DNA of 57,608 nt from an uncultured Finegoldia sp. (GTDB lineage Bacteria > Bacillota > Clostridia > Tissierellales > Peptoniphilaceae). Where the stretch lies: contig NZ_CAMXVC010000005.1 in the NCBI RefSeq assembly GCF_947252345.1, forward strand, positions 1-57,608, read 5' to 3'. The notes beneath the pieces were generated by a model. That model worked only from the letters and a program-made list of their open reading frames with translations, was not told the origin of the DNA and made no database searches. Positions 15,949-24,814 of the stretch are shown one piece after another. Position 1 is the stretch's first letter, and the number at the start of each line of letters is the position of its first letter. Position numbers and translations under genes: made by a program.

Positions 15949-16419
15949 CTATTCTGGGTAAATTAAGTTTTGTTTTGTAATTGAGTTTAAAACTTTAAGA
16001 TATTTACTAGCGTAATATTTTGCCATATTCAAATTCATATCAGAATAATTTCCACAATCTTTTGCAGATTGCCCAGGAATAACTCCTTCAAAGTTTTTTA
16101 TAAATAAAAATACTTCCTTTATTAAATCCACAATATCTTCTGATTTTTTATCACCTAATAAAATCAAATAAAATCCAGTTCTACATCCCATAGGTCCAAA
16201 ATATATTACTTCGTTTTCTAATTTGTTTCTTAAAAAAGTTGCACCTAAATGCTCTATAGCGTGAACTTCTGCGGTATTCATTACAGGTTCTCTATTAGGC
16301 GCTGTCATTCTTAAATCAAATGTTGTTAAAACATTGTTATCTAAATAGTCCTTCCTTGAAACATAGATTCCAGGAAGTAATTCTAAGTGATTTATTTTGA
16401 AACTTTCTATTTTATTCAT
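15949..16419 (-). CDS. luxS: S-ribosylhomocysteine lyase
   Basis: A 156-residue LuxS that splits S-ribosylhomocysteine into homocysteine and the autoinducer-2 precursor. Metal ligands His53 and His57 (HAIEH) and Cys122 (DCGNY), and catalytic Cys79 (GPMGCRTGFY), are all visible; the length is normal. Its ribosome site AGGAGG overlaps the rodA stop codon, and it sits 8 bases after rodA, so it is co-transcribed from the rodA promoter. No pfs gene is adjacent. Confidence 0.97.
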   Translation of the reverse strand: MNKIESFKINHLELLPGIYVSRKDYLDNNVLTTFDLRMTAPNREPVMNTAEVHAIEHLGATFLRNKLENEVIYFGPMGCRTGFYLILLGDKKSEDIVDLIKEVFLFIKNFEGVIPGQSAKDCGNYSDMNLNMAKYYASKYLKVLNSITKQNLIYPE

Positions 16420-16427
16420 AATTCCTC

Positions 16428-17531
16428 CTAAATAAAATTTAAAGGGTCTTTTTGTATCGATGAGGATATAATTAATCCTATTGAAATTAAGTTTATTATT
16501 TGAAAAGTACCACCATAACTGAAAAATGGTAGTGGGATTCCAGTGATTGGCATAACTCCAATAGTCATGCCTATGTTTTCAAAAATATGAAATAAAAACA
16601 TTGCTGAAAAACCCATTGTTAATAATTTTGAATACAAATTATCTGAATTTTGTGCTATAATAACACATCTGTATAGCATAAATCCATATAAACCGATTAG
16701 TAAAATTCCTCCTATCAATCCAAATTCTTCTACTAAAACAGCAAAAATAAAGTCTGTTTGTTTTTCCGGAATGAAATTGTATTGACTTTGTACTCCCTGT
16801 AAGAAGCCCTCTCCGGTAATTTTACCGGAACCTATTGCTATTTTCCCTTGAAGTGCTTGCCAACCAGTATTAGACAAATCCCTTTCTGGATGTAAAAAAT
16901 TCAAAATCCTGTCTCTTTGAAATTGGTCTAACCTAAAATATACAAATGGTATACTGATTATTCCAAGAATAAATGCGCCTAAAATATATTTCCAATCTAT
17001 GCCAGCACTAAATAACATCACTATAATTATAAAAGTATAAACCATTGCGGTACCAGCATCAGGTTGTTTTAGAATCAATAATACTGGAGTAAAAGCAAAT
17101 ATCAAAACTTTTAAAAGTGTCTTAGGGTTATTTAAAGTGTTTTTATTATTTTCAATTATTTTTGCAAGAGAAATTACCAACACAATTTTAGTTATTTCGG
17201 ATGGCTGAAAGTTTATAGGACCAAATTTGAACCAACTTCTAGCACCCCATTCATCACCAACTCCTAAAAACAGAACCAAAACCAACAATAAGTTTGAAAT
17301 CACATACATTGGAATATAGAATCTTTTAATTGTTTGAATATCGATTGAAATGATAAATAACACAACTAACAATCCTATAATTGTTGCAATCATTTGTTTT
17401 CTAAAGTAATGATTCGATAAACTTGAACCTGCACTAAATAATACAACCAAACCATAAATTACAAGTATAAATATACTTAATAATAATAGCTTGTCCATTT
17501 TATTTATATTTTTCTTATTAATATTAAACAT
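16428..17531 (-). CDS. rodA: RodA/FtsW-type peptidoglycan glycosyltransferase
   Basis: A 367-residue SEDS protein with about ten membrane helices that polymerises glycan strands during elongation with a class B penicillin-binding protein. Motifs include GARSWFKFGPINFQPSE (about 95-111, first extracellular loop), KQPDAGTAMVY, the QALQGKIAIGSGKITGEGFLQG loop containing the putative catalytic region, and PITGIPLPFFSYGGT near the C-terminus. The W-x-x-x-x-x-x-x-P-S-E arrangement and a short cytoplasmic N-terminus favour RodA over FtsW. It is the first gene of a rodA-luxS unit, divergent from nfo. Confidence 0.93.
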   Translation of the reverse strand: MFNINKKNINKMDKLLLLSIFILVIYGLVVLFSAGSSLSNHYFRKQMIATIIGLLVVLFIISIDIQTIKRFYIPMYVISNLLLVLVLFLGVGDEWGARSWFKFGPINFQPSEITKIVLVISLAKIIENNKNTLNNPKTLLKVLIFAFTPVLLILKQPDAGTAMVYTFIIIVMLFSAGIDWKYILGAFILGIISIPFVYFRLDQFQRDRILNFLHPERDLSNTGWQALQGKIAIGSGKITGEGFLQGVQSQYNFIPEKQTDFIFAVLVEEFGLIGGILLIGLYGFMLYRCVIIAQNSDNLYSKLLTMGFSAMFLFHIFENIGMTIGVMPITGIPLPFFSYGGTFQIINLISIGLIISSSIQKDPLNFI

Positions 17532-17551
17532 GCCTCACATCCTCAAATAGT

Positions 17552-17560
17552 ATTATAACA
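17552..17560 (-). promoter_or_regulatory. rodA-luxS promoter (extended -10)
   Basis: On the minus strand TGTTATAAT (17560-17552) forms an extended -10. No clear -35 is seen. It lies 20 bases before the rodA start and back to back with the nfo -10. Confidence 0.5.
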
Positions 17561-17578
17561 TAACTAATTGCAAAGGTG

Positions 17579-17587
17579 TGATATAAT
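17579..17587 (+). promoter_or_regulatory. nfo-nth promoter (extended -10)
   Basis: TGATATAAT (17579-17587) is a perfect extended -10 20 bases before the nfo start. No convincing -35. Confidence 0.5.
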
Positions 17588-17606
17588 AATGGTTCAGGGG
17601 GTAGAT

Positions 17607-18431
17607 ATGAATAGAATTGGATGTCACTTGACAATTTCAAAAGGTCTTAACAAAACTATAGAAAATTGCAATAAAACAAAAGCAAATACATTTCAGTTTT
17701 TTCCAAGAAACCCAAGAGGCTCTAAATCGAGAGTAATATCATCAGAAGAAATTTCAAATTTTCTAAAATTAAGAGAAAAATTTGATATAGATGATATAGT
17801 TTGTCATGGGGCATATACGATGAATTTGTGTAGTGATAGAGAAGATTTAAGACAATTAGCAATAAAACTCATAAACGATGATTTGAAAAAAATAAAGGAT
17901 ATGAAAATAGATAGATATGTTTTGCACCCAGGGAGTCACAAAAATCAAGGTGAAGAGATAGGATTGAATTACATTGTTCAAGGTCTAAATAAAATAGATT
18001 TATTTGATAATCAGATGATTTGTTTAGAGACAATGAGTGGAAAAGGAACAGAACTTGCTACTAATATAGACCAGATAAAATATATAATTGATAATTGTCA
18101 AAATGATTTATATGTTTGCATTGACAGTTGCCATTTATTTAGTTCTGGAATTGATTTAGATAGTTTTGATAAGTATTTGAATGAATTTGATGAGAAAATA
18201 GGGGTAGAAAAAATTAAAGTTATTCATTGTAATGATTCTAAGATGCCAATGGGTTCCAATAAAGACAGACACGAAAAATTTGGAGAAGGATTTATTGGCA
18301 AGGAAAGCTTGTTTAATGTTATTTTAAATGACAAACTAAAAGATATACCAATTATTCTTGAAACGCCTAATGTGTTAGACGGATACAAAAAAGAGATAGA
18401 ACTAATAAGGAGAAGGGCTAATGAATTATGA
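17607..18431 (+). CDS. nfo: Endonuclease IV (AP endonuclease)
   Basis: A 274-residue TIM-barrel AP endonuclease that cuts 5' to abasic sites. Metal ligands are recognisable in VCHGAYTMNL, VLHPGSH, CLETMSG, CIDSCHLFSSG, VIHCNDSK with KDRHEKFGEGFIG, and ILETPN. I chose ATG 17607 because AGGGGG (17596-17601) immediately precedes it and the family starts with a similar IGCHLTIS strand; an in-frame ATG at 17568 has no ribosome site and lies upstream of the -10. It overlaps nth by 11 bases, giving a two-gene base-excision repair operon. Confidence 0.94.
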   Translation: MNRIGCHLTISKGLNKTIENCNKTKANTFQFFPRNPRGSKSRVISSEEISNFLKLREKFDIDDIVCHGAYTMNLCSDREDLRQLAIKLINDDLKKIKDMKIDRYVLHPGSHKNQGEEIGLNYIVQGLNKIDLFDNQMICLETMSGKGTELATNIDQIKYIIDNCQNDLYVCIDSCHLFSSGIDLDSFDKYLNEFDEKIGVEKIKVIHCNDSKMPMGSNKDRHEKFGEGFIGKESLFNVILNDKLKDIPIILETPNVLDGYKKEIELIRRRANEL

Positions 18432-19056
18432 TTATGTGAATAAAATTTTAGATGATTTGGAAAGTTTATATCCAAACGCGAAAGCACAATTAAACTTCAC
18501 AAATGCTTTTGAATTATTGATAGCGACGATATTATCTGCTCAATGTACTGATGTTAGGGTGAATAAAGTTACAGATATTTTATTTAAAAAATTTAATACA
18601 CCAAAATCAATAATGGATTTGGGAGTCGACGGTTTATCTAAATATATAAAAAGTTGTGGATTATACAAAAATAAATCGAAAAATATTATAGCTACTTGCA
18701 ATGTACTTTATAATGATTTTAATTCACAAGTTCCTGATAATTTAAAAGATTTGATGTCTTTGCCGGGGGTTGGAAGAAAAACGGCTGACGTAGTTTTGAG
18801 TAATGCGTTTGGAATACCTGCAATAGCTGTAGATACTCATGTTTTTAGAGTTACAAATAGAATAGGAATAGTAAATGAAAAAGATGTATTGAGTACTGAA
18901 ATATCATTAATGAAAGTTATTCCTAAAAAGAGATGGTCAAAGAGTCATCATTTGTTTATTTGGCATGGTAGAAATTTGTGCAAAGCAAGAAATCCAAAAT
19001 GTGAAGAATGTATTTTGAATGATAGATGTGGATTTTTTAATTCACAAAATATTTAA
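18421..19056 (+). CDS. nth: Endonuclease III (DNA glycosylase/AP lyase)
   Basis: A 211-residue helix-hairpin-helix glycosylase that removes oxidised pyrimidines. Catalytic Lys120 (LPGVGRKTADVV) and Asp138 (VDTHVFRV) are present, and a C-terminal [4Fe-4S] cluster is built from Cys187, Cys194, Cys197 and Cys203 (spacing C-x6-C-x2-C-x5-C). Length is typical. Its product passes abasic sites to endonuclease IV encoded just upstream, with which it overlaps by 11 bases; a ribosome site GGAGAAGGG lies in the end of nfo. Confidence 0.97.
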   Translation: MNYDYVNKILDDLESLYPNAKAQLNFTNAFELLIATILSAQCTDVRVNKVTDILFKKFNTPKSIMDLGVDGLSKYIKSCGLYKNKSKNIIATCNVLYNDFNSQVPDNLKDLMSLPGVGRKTADVVLSNAFGIPAIAVDTHVFRVTNRIGIVNEKDVLSTEISLMKVIPKKRWSKSHHLFIWHGRNLCKARNPKCEECILNDRCGFFNSQNI

Positions 19057-19062
19057 AAACTA

Positions 19063-19091
19063 TTGACATATATTTCTATTGATGTTATTAT
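19063..19091 (+). promoter_or_regulatory. Promoter of the pyr operon
   Basis: TTGACA (19063-19068), 17 bases, TATTAT (19086-19091) with upstream TGT. It starts 7 bases after the nth stop. The predicted leader is only about 20 bases, leaving no room for a PyrR attenuator. Confidence 0.85.
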
Positions 19092-19118
19092 AGTAAAAAT
19101 AAATCAAAGGAGATAGTT

Positions 19119-20039
19119 ATGTTAAAGAATAGAAATTTAATTAACGCAGATGATTTTAATTTGGAAGAGGTTAATGAAATATTAAGTTTGGCAGAAGAAA
19201 TAATAAAGAGTCCTTCTGATTTTTCTAGTTTATGTAAAGGAAAAATCTTAGGGACTCTTTTTTTTGAGCCTTCAACTAGAACAAGGCTTAGTTTTGAGTC
19301 AGCAATTCACAGATTGGGAGGGGATTGTATAGGATTTTCAGAGAGTGCAAGTTCATCTACATCAAAAGGTGAATCACTAGCAGATACTATCAGAACAGTT
19401 TCTAACTATACAGACATTATAGCAATGAGAAATCCAAAAGAAGGCTCATCCGTTTTGGCAAGTGGTTATTCTGATGTGCCATTAATTAATGCAGGAGATG
19501 GAGGCCATCAGCACCCAACTCAAACTCTTACAGATTTATTGACAATTTGGATGACAAAGAAAAAATTGGATAATATGACAATTGGTTTGTGTGGGGATTT
19601 AAAATTTGGAAGAACTGTCCATTCATTGATAAAAGCAATGTCAAGATATGAGAACAATAAATTCATATTAATATCTCCAAACGAACTACAAGTTCCAGAT
19701 TATATCAAAATATTCTTAAAATCAAAGAACATAGAATTTGAAGAAGTAGAAAAAATGGAAGATGTAATTGGAAAATTAGATATTTTATATATGACAAGAG
19801 TTCAAAAAGAAAGATTCTTTAACGAAGCAGACTATGTAAGATTAAAAGATTCATACATTTTGGATAATGAAAAAATGAAATTAGCAGGCAAAGATTTAGC
19901 GGTTCTACATCCATTACCAAGAGTTAACGAAATTGCAACTGAAGTTGATAGTGACCCTAGAGCAGTTTATTTTAAACAAGTTAGATATGGCGTAATTGTA
20001 AGAATGGCTTTGATTTTAAAATTATTAGGAGTGAGATAA
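19119..20039 (+). CDS. pyrB: Aspartate carbamoyltransferase catalytic subunit
   Basis: A 306-residue ATCase catalytic chain that joins carbamoyl phosphate and aspartate. The carbamoyl phosphate site STRTRLSFESA (about 52-62), the SSSTSKGESLADT loop with the catalytic Lys, HPTQTLTDL (about 130-138) and VLHPLPRVNEI (about 267-277) are intact. AAAGGAG precedes ATG 19119. It is the first gene of the pyrBICFKDE operon; its stop overlaps the pyrI start by one base, so equal amounts of the two subunits are expected. carAB, supplying carbamoyl phosphate, is not in the window. Confidence 0.98.
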   Translation: MLKNRNLINADDFNLEEVNEILSLAEEIIKSPSDFSSLCKGKILGTLFFEPSTRTRLSFESAIHRLGGDCIGFSESASSSTSKGESLADTIRTVSNYTDIIAMRNPKEGSSVLASGYSDVPLINAGDGGHQHPTQTLTDLLTIWMTKKKLDNMTIGLCGDLKFGRTVHSLIKAMSRYENNKFILISPNELQVPDYIKIFLKSKNIEFEEVEKMEDVIGKLDILYMTRVQKERFFNEADYVRLKDSYILDNEKMKLAGKDLAVLHPLPRVNEIATEVDSDPRAVYFKQVRYGVIVRMALILKLLGVR

Positions 20040-20467
20040 TGTTAAATATAAATAGTATTGAAAAAGGTATAGTAATAGACCATATTAAATGTGGAATGGG
20101 ATATAAGATTTTCCAATTATTAAAACTAGACAAAGCTGATTATACAGTCGCTTTGATAATGAACGCTCAATCAGAAAAATTGGGAAGAAAAGATATGATT
20201 AAGATTGAAAATGTTATAGATATAGATTTTGATATACTTGGTATTTTTGACGACAATATGACAGTAAATATTATTGAGAATGAAAAAATAAAAGAAAAAA
20301 TCAACTTAAAACTTCCTAATCATATAGAAGGGTTTATAAAATGTAAAAACCCTAGATGTATAACTCAAACAGAAAGAAACATCGTGCACAGATTTAGCTT
20401 AGTTGACAAACAAACAAGAACATATAAATGTGATTACTGTGACCATTTGTATAATGTGGAGGAATAA
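20039..20467 (+). CDS. pyrI: Aspartate carbamoyltransferase regulatory subunit
   Basis: A 142-residue regulatory chain. The N-terminal nucleotide-binding domain (NSIEKGIVIDHIKCG and following) and the C-terminal zinc domain with four cysteines (CKNPRC and CDYCD) that contacts PyrB are present. It gives feedback control of ATCase by CTP and ATP. The start overlaps the pyrB stop in a TAATG arrangement. B. subtilis lacks this subunit; anaerobic clostridia-like Firmicutes commonly have it. Confidence 0.96.
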   Translation: MLNINSIEKGIVIDHIKCGMGYKIFQLLKLDKADYTVALIMNAQSEKLGRKDMIKIENVIDIDFDILGIFDDNMTVNIIENEKIKEKINLKLPNHIEGFIKCKNPRCITQTERNIVHRFSLVDKQTRTYKCDYCDHLYNVEE

Positions 20468-21663
20468 TGAAGCTACTTCTTAAAAATTGTCACATAATTG
20501 ATAGAGATAAGGATATATTCTCAGATATATTGATTGAAGAAGGAAGAATCAAATCAATTGGTAAAATTATCGAAAAAACAGATAAAATTATCGATATAAA
20601 TAACAAAATTGTAATGCCAGGATTTATTGACTTGCATACACACTTTAGATATCCAGGGCAAGAAGAAAAAGAAGACTTGTATACCGGAAGTTTGTCTGCG
20701 TTAGCTGGAGGTTATACTAGCTGTAACTTAATGGGAAATACTAATCCAGTTGTTGACAATAACGATGTCTATAATCAAATAATAAACAAATCAAAAGAAA
20801 TTGGGCTAATCAATATATACCAGTGTATGGCAACAACCAAAGGTCTAAAATCTGAAAATATGATAAACTTTGAAAAAGCAGATGATAAAATAAAATTTTT
20901 CAGTGAAGATGGAAAAGGGCTTACAAATTCATTTCTTGCATTTAATATTTTTGAAAATATAAAAAAAATAAACAAAGGAATTATGATTCATGCTGAGGAC
21001 CATAATCTAACAAAAACATCTACTAGATATGCGGAAGATTTAGAAACTATAAGAGATTGTTATTTAAGTTTAAAAACAGGTTGTCGAGTTCATTTTTGTC
21101 ATGTAAGTACAGTAGATTCATTGGAAGCTATAAAATTTTATAAAGCAAAAAATGCGCCAATAACTTGTGAAGTAACTCCTCACCATTTGTACATGAAAGA
21201 TAGTGATTATAGAGTAAATCCTTCTATTAGAAAACAAGAAGATATAGATTGCATAATAAAAATGATAAAAAATTCCACGGTAGATGCGATTTCAACAGAC
21301 CATGCTCCACACACAAAGCAAGATAAGGAAAATGGTGCTTGTGGTATGATAGGATTAGAGACATCTTTCAATATTGCATATAAAGTTTTACATGAACAAA
21401 ATAATATTTCATTGAATAAGATATCTGAATTGATGAGTTATAATCCAGCAAAAATCTTGAAAATAAATAAAGGGATTATAAATCCTACTTTTGATGCTGA
21501 TTTAGTAGTTGTCGATTTGGATAAAACAATTAAAGTTGAAAAATTTAATTCGAAATCTAGTAATTCTCCATTTATTGGTGAAACATTTAAAGGCAGCATT
21601 GAAATGACTATTGTAAATGGTGATATCAAATTTGAGAAAGGGGTTAAAAATGATAATAGATAA
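20467..21663 (+). CDS. pyrC: Dihydroorotase
   Basis: A 398-residue class I dihydroorotase (amidohydrolase TIM barrel) that cyclises carbamoyl aspartate. Metal ligands lie in DLHTHFRYPGQE (about 56-67), further His in HAEDHNL and HFCHVST, and the Asp in STDHAPHT (about 278-285). An Asp or carboxylated Lys residue at the bridging position cannot be judged with confidence. It overlaps pyrI by one base and pyrF by 14 bases. Confidence 0.96.
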   Translation: MKLLLKNCHIIDRDKDIFSDILIEEGRIKSIGKIIEKTDKIIDINNKIVMPGFIDLHTHFRYPGQEEKEDLYTGSLSALAGGYTSCNLMGNTNPVVDNNDVYNQIINKSKEIGLINIYQCMATTKGLKSENMINFEKADDKIKFFSEDGKGLTNSFLAFNIFENIKKINKGIMIHAEDHNLTKTSTRYAEDLETIRDCYLSLKTGCRVHFCHVSTVDSLEAIKFYKAKNAPITCEVTPHHLYMKDSDYRVNPSIRKQEDIDCIIKMIKNSTVDAISTDHAPHTKQDKENGACGMIGLETSFNIAYKVLHEQNNISLNKISELMSYNPAKILKINKGIINPTFDADLVVVDLDKTIKVEKFNSKSSNSPFIGETFKGSIEMTIVNGDIKFEKGVKNDNR

Positions 21664-22501
21664 ACTTTCTAAAAGAATACATGAAAGATCTATAGTTTGT
21701 GTGGGGTTAGATACAAGCACAGATTATGTCCCAGAAAATATGAAAAATGGAAAGAAAATTAGCGAATATTTATTTGATTTTAACAAAGAAATTATAGACA
21801 GTACAAAGGACTTAGTTGCATGTTTCAAAGTTCAAATCGCTTATTATGAAGCTTGTGGTATAGAAGGCTTGATTGCTTACAAGAATACTCTTAAATATTT
21901 AAAAGAAAATGACTTAATTTCAATTGCTGATGTCAAAAGGGGAGATATCGCAAATACTGCAAAGGAATATGCAAAAGCACACTTTGAAGGAGATTTTGAA
22001 GCTGATTTCATAACAGTTAATCCATTTATGGGTTATGATACGTTAGAACATTATTTAACATATCTTGAATCAAAAGAAAAAGGAATATTCGTTCTAATGA
22101 GAACTTCAAATCCTGGTTCGAAAGATATTCAATATAAAGATTATAAGGGAACTCCTCTTTATTATGAAATAGGAGATAATTTAAATAAAATTGCAAAAAA
22201 TTATCTTGGAGATTGTGGATTGAGTTCTTTAGGATTTGTAGTTGGAGGAACTCAAAGTGAAAATGCCAATGTAATAAGAGATAGATATAAAAACATAATG
22301 TTTTTAATACCTGGTTATGGAGCCCAAGGTGCAAAACCAGAAGATATAAGAATTTACTTGGATAATTTTGAAAAAGGAATTGTAAATTCATCTCGTGGAA
22401 TAATATTAAATTATAGAAAATTTGAGGATGGAGAAAAAAATATTGGAAAATATGCAAGAATAGCTGTCCAAAATATGAGAAAGGATATCTACGGTGAATA
22501 A
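21650..22501 (+). CDS. pyrF: Orotidine 5'-phosphate decarboxylase (type 2, long form)
   Basis: A 283-residue OMP decarboxylase of the longer family, which forms UMP. The catalytic motif is ADVKRGDIANTA (about 89-100), with VGLDTSTDYVP at the N-terminus and a phosphate-binding PGYGAQGAKPED (about 222-233). ATG 21650 was chosen because GAAAGGGG lies just upstream; an in-frame ATG at 21617 would lengthen the overlap with pyrC without a ribosome site. It overlaps pyrK by 8 bases. Confidence 0.95.
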   Translation: MIIDKLSKRIHERSIVCVGLDTSTDYVPENMKNGKKISEYLFDFNKEIIDSTKDLVACFKVQIAYYEACGIEGLIAYKNTLKYLKENDLISIADVKRGDIANTAKEYAKAHFEGDFEADFITVNPFMGYDTLEHYLTYLESKEKGIFVLMRTSNPGSKDIQYKDYKGTPLYYEIGDNLNKIAKNYLGDCGLSSLGFVVGGTQSENANVIRDRYKNIMFLIPGYGAQGAKPEDIRIYLDNFEKGIVNSSRGIILNYRKFEDGEKNIGKYARIAVQNMRKDIYGE

Positions 22502-23210
22502 ATACATAAATTGCGAAATAATAACAAATTCAGAAATAAGCGATGGAATATTTAAATTGGTTTTAAAAGGTAACTTTAATGGAAATCCTGGTCAATTTTA
22601 TATGATAAGAGCGTGGGATGAGTCGCCGCTACTTCCTAGGCCATTGAGTATTTGTGATTTAGATGAAAAGAGCATAACTTTTTTATATGCAGTAGTAGGA
22701 AGAGGGACTTCAATACTATCATCATTAAGAATAGGAGAAAAATTAAAAATTTTAGGTCCGCTTGGAAATGGATTCGAACTACATCCAGAAGCTAAATGTG
22801 CAATAGTTGCAGGTGGTATAGGCATAGCACCAATGAAATTCCTATCAAGAAAACTAAAAAATGTTGATTTGTATGTCGGATATAGGAATACTCACTTTAT
22901 GGATGATGAGATTTTAAACAAAAATCAGACGTTTATTTCAACGGAAGATGGTTCGATTGGATTTAAAGGATACATAACAGATTTTGTAAAAGATGAGTAT
23001 GATTTCATTTATGCTTGTGGACCAAACCCTATGATGAACTCATTGAAAAAAAGAAATTTAAAAGCTATAGAATTTTACTCATTAGAAGCTCATATGGCTT
23101 GTGGAATAGGAGCTTGCTTAGGCTGTATTGTAAACACAACAAATGGTTTAAAAAGAGTGTGTAAAGATGGACCTGTTTTTGAAAAAAATGAGGTGATATT
23201 CGATGCTTAA
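22494..23210 (+). CDS. pyrK: Dihydroorotate dehydrogenase electron transfer subunit
   Basis: A 238-residue ferredoxin reductase-like subunit that passes electrons from dihydroorotate oxidation to NAD. The FAD-binding LPRPLSICD (about 43-51), the NAD-binding AGGIGIAPM (about 104-112) and a C-terminal [2Fe-2S] site (CGIGACLGC with a further Cys in KRVCKDGPVF) are seen. The start is GTG 22494 behind AAAGGAT. It pairs with the class IB PyrD encoded next (8-base overlap). Confidence 0.95.
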   Translation: MNKYINCEIITNSEISDGIFKLVLKGNFNGNPGQFYMIRAWDESPLLPRPLSICDLDEKSITFLYAVVGRGTSILSSLRIGEKLKILGPLGNGFELHPEAKCAIVAGGIGIAPMKFLSRKLKNVDLYVGYRNTHFMDDEILNKNQTFISTEDGSIGFKGYITDFVKDEYDFIYACGPNPMMNSLKKRNLKAIEFYSLEAHMACGIGACLGCIVNTTNGLKRVCKDGPVFEKNEVIFDA

Positions 23211-24099
23211 GACAAATTTTTGTGGAGTAGAATTTAAAAACCCGGTTGTCGGAGCTTCGGGTACATTTGGTTTTGCTAAAGAGTATGAAAATTTTACAGA
23301 TTTAAATAAACTTGGTGGAATTTCAACAAAAGGACTCACAATAAAACCCAAAAACGGAAATACTGGATTAAGAATTTATGAAACGTCGTCAGGAATAATG
23401 AATAGCATTGGTTTACAAAATCCATCGGTACAAGAATTTATAAATAAAGATTTGGATTTTATGATGTCGTTAAATACTGTAACAATAGCAAATATCGGTG
23501 GTTCAGATATAAAAAGTTATGTTGACGCAGTGGAACTAATTTCCACTACTGATATTAAAATAATTGAACTGAATATTTCTTGTCCAAATGTAAAAGAAGG
23601 TGGAATGGCTTTTGGAATTAAATGTGATGTTGCTGAAAAAGTCGTATCGGAAGTTAGAAAACACACAAATAAAATTCTAATGGTCAAATTATCACCGAAC
23701 GCGAATGATATTGTAGAAATGGCTAAAGTTTGTGAAGGTTCAGGTGCCGATGCTGTTAGTTTGGTAAACACATTTAATGCACTGGCTATTGACATTAATA
23801 AAAGAAAGCCAGTATTTGACAACATAACTGCAGGACTATCTGGACCTTGTATTAAGCCAATAGCATTGAGAATGTGCAGAGATGTATGCAAAGCTATAAA
23901 AATCCCGGTTTGTGGTATGGGAGGAATACAAAATTACAAAGACGCATTGGAATATATTATGGTAGGGTGCCATTTGATACAAGTAGGCACTGCTAATTTT
24001 ATCAATCCAAATGTTATGGTAGAAATTGCTGATGGAATTGAAAATTATTTAAAGGAAAACAAAATAAAATCTCTTGATGAGATTAGAAATATTATTTAG
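23203..24099 (+). CDS. pyrD: Dihydroorotate dehydrogenase, class IB catalytic subunit
   Basis: A 298-residue FMN-containing TIM barrel. The class IB active-site cysteine lies in ELNISCPNVKEGG (about 123-135), with KLSPNANDI (about 162-170) and the FMN phosphate sites CGMGGIQNYKDALEYI (about 233-248) and VGTANF. The adjacent PyrK confirms NAD-linked class IB rather than a quinone or fumarate enzyme. GAGGTGAT at the end of pyrK serves as its ribosome site. Confidence 0.97.
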   Translation: MLKTNFCGVEFKNPVVGASGTFGFAKEYENFTDLNKLGGISTKGLTIKPKNGNTGLRIYETSSGIMNSIGLQNPSVQEFINKDLDFMMSLNTVTIANIGGSDIKSYVDAVELISTTDIKIIELNISCPNVKEGGMAFGIKCDVAEKVVSEVRKHTNKILMVKLSPNANDIVEMAKVCEGSGADAVSLVNTFNALAIDINKRKPVFDNITAGLSGPCIKPIALRMCRDVCKAIKIPVCGMGGIQNYKDALEYIMVGCHLIQVGTANFINPNVMVEIADGIENYLKENKIKSLDEIRNII

Positions 24100-24108
24100 G
24101 AGGATATT

Positions 24109-24681
24109 ATGGATAGAGTTATAGAATTACTTAAAGAGAGTGACGCGCTATTGGAGGGACATTTTTTGTTATCCTCTGGAAATCACAGTGATAAATACTG
24201 TCAATGTGCCAAGTTGTTGCAATATCCTGAAAAAGCTGAAGAAGTAATAAAAGTAATTGCAAAAAAACTTGAAAATATTGAATTTGATACTGTTGTAGGA
24301 CCTGCAATGGGAGGAATTATTGTAGCGTATGAACTTGGAAGACAGCTTCACAAACCTGCTATTTTTACAGAGAGAAAAGATGGAAATATGTGTTTGAGAA
24401 GAGGTTTTGAAGTAAAAAAAGGAGAAAAAGTTATAATTTCTGAAGACGTTGTAACAACAGCTAAATCTTCGTATGAAACAAAAAGAGTTTTAGAAGATTT
24501 GGGTGCAGAAGTTGTAGGGATTTGTTGTTTAGTTGATAGAAGCATTAATTTGGATATTGATTTGCCAATTTATAGTGCAACAAAATTAGACATAGAAATT
24601 TTTAAACCTGAAGAATGTCCAATGTGTAAGAAAAATATTGAATTGGTAAAACCTGGTTCAAGAGATATGAAAATAAAATAA
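24109..24681 (+). CDS. pyrE: Orotate phosphoribosyltransferase
   Basis: A 190-residue PRTase that adds ribose phosphate to orotate. The PRPP motif is VIISEDVVTTAKS (about 104-116), and the FTERKDGNMCLRRGF hood region (about 86-100) is present. AGGAGG precedes ATG 24109. The C-terminus has a CPMCKK pair, seen in some family members. It is the last gene of the pyr operon; a long hairpin terminator follows. Confidence 0.96.
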   Translation: MDRVIELLKESDALLEGHFLLSSGNHSDKYCQCAKLLQYPEKAEEVIKVIAKKLENIEFDTVVGPAMGGIIVAYELGRQLHKPAIFTERKDGNMCLRRGFEVKKGEKVIISEDVVTTAKSSYETKRVLEDLGAEVVGICCLVDRSINLDIDLPIYSATKLDIEIFKPEECPMCKKNIELVKPGSRDMKIK

Positions 24682-24700
24682 AAAATCATTGTGAATATCG

Positions 24701-24753
24701 GTTCTAAAATCAATTTTCAACACGTATATTAAGTTGATTTTAGAACTGTTTTT
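24701..24753 (+). terminator. Terminator of the pyr operon
   Basis: GTTCTAAAATCAA (24701-24713) pairs perfectly with TTGATTTTAGAAC (24734-24746); the loop is 20 bases and TGTTTTT follows. Confidence 0.82.
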
Positions 24754-24774
24754 GTATTTAAAAATAAAAAAATA

Positions 24775-24783
24775 TGATACAAT
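24775..24783 (+). promoter_or_regulatory. Promoter of uppS-cdsA-rseP (extended -10)
   Basis: TGATACAAT (24775-24783) is an extended -10; a TTGTAT at 24752-24757 is 20 bases away and is a doubtful -35. Confidence 0.5.
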
Positions 24784-24814
24784 AAATAGGAATAAACTAA
24801 AAGGATTTTTTAAA

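Noticed and set aside
19092..19118. PyrR attenuator before pyrB
   Set aside because: The leader is about 20 bases with no stem or T run; there is no space for the structure.
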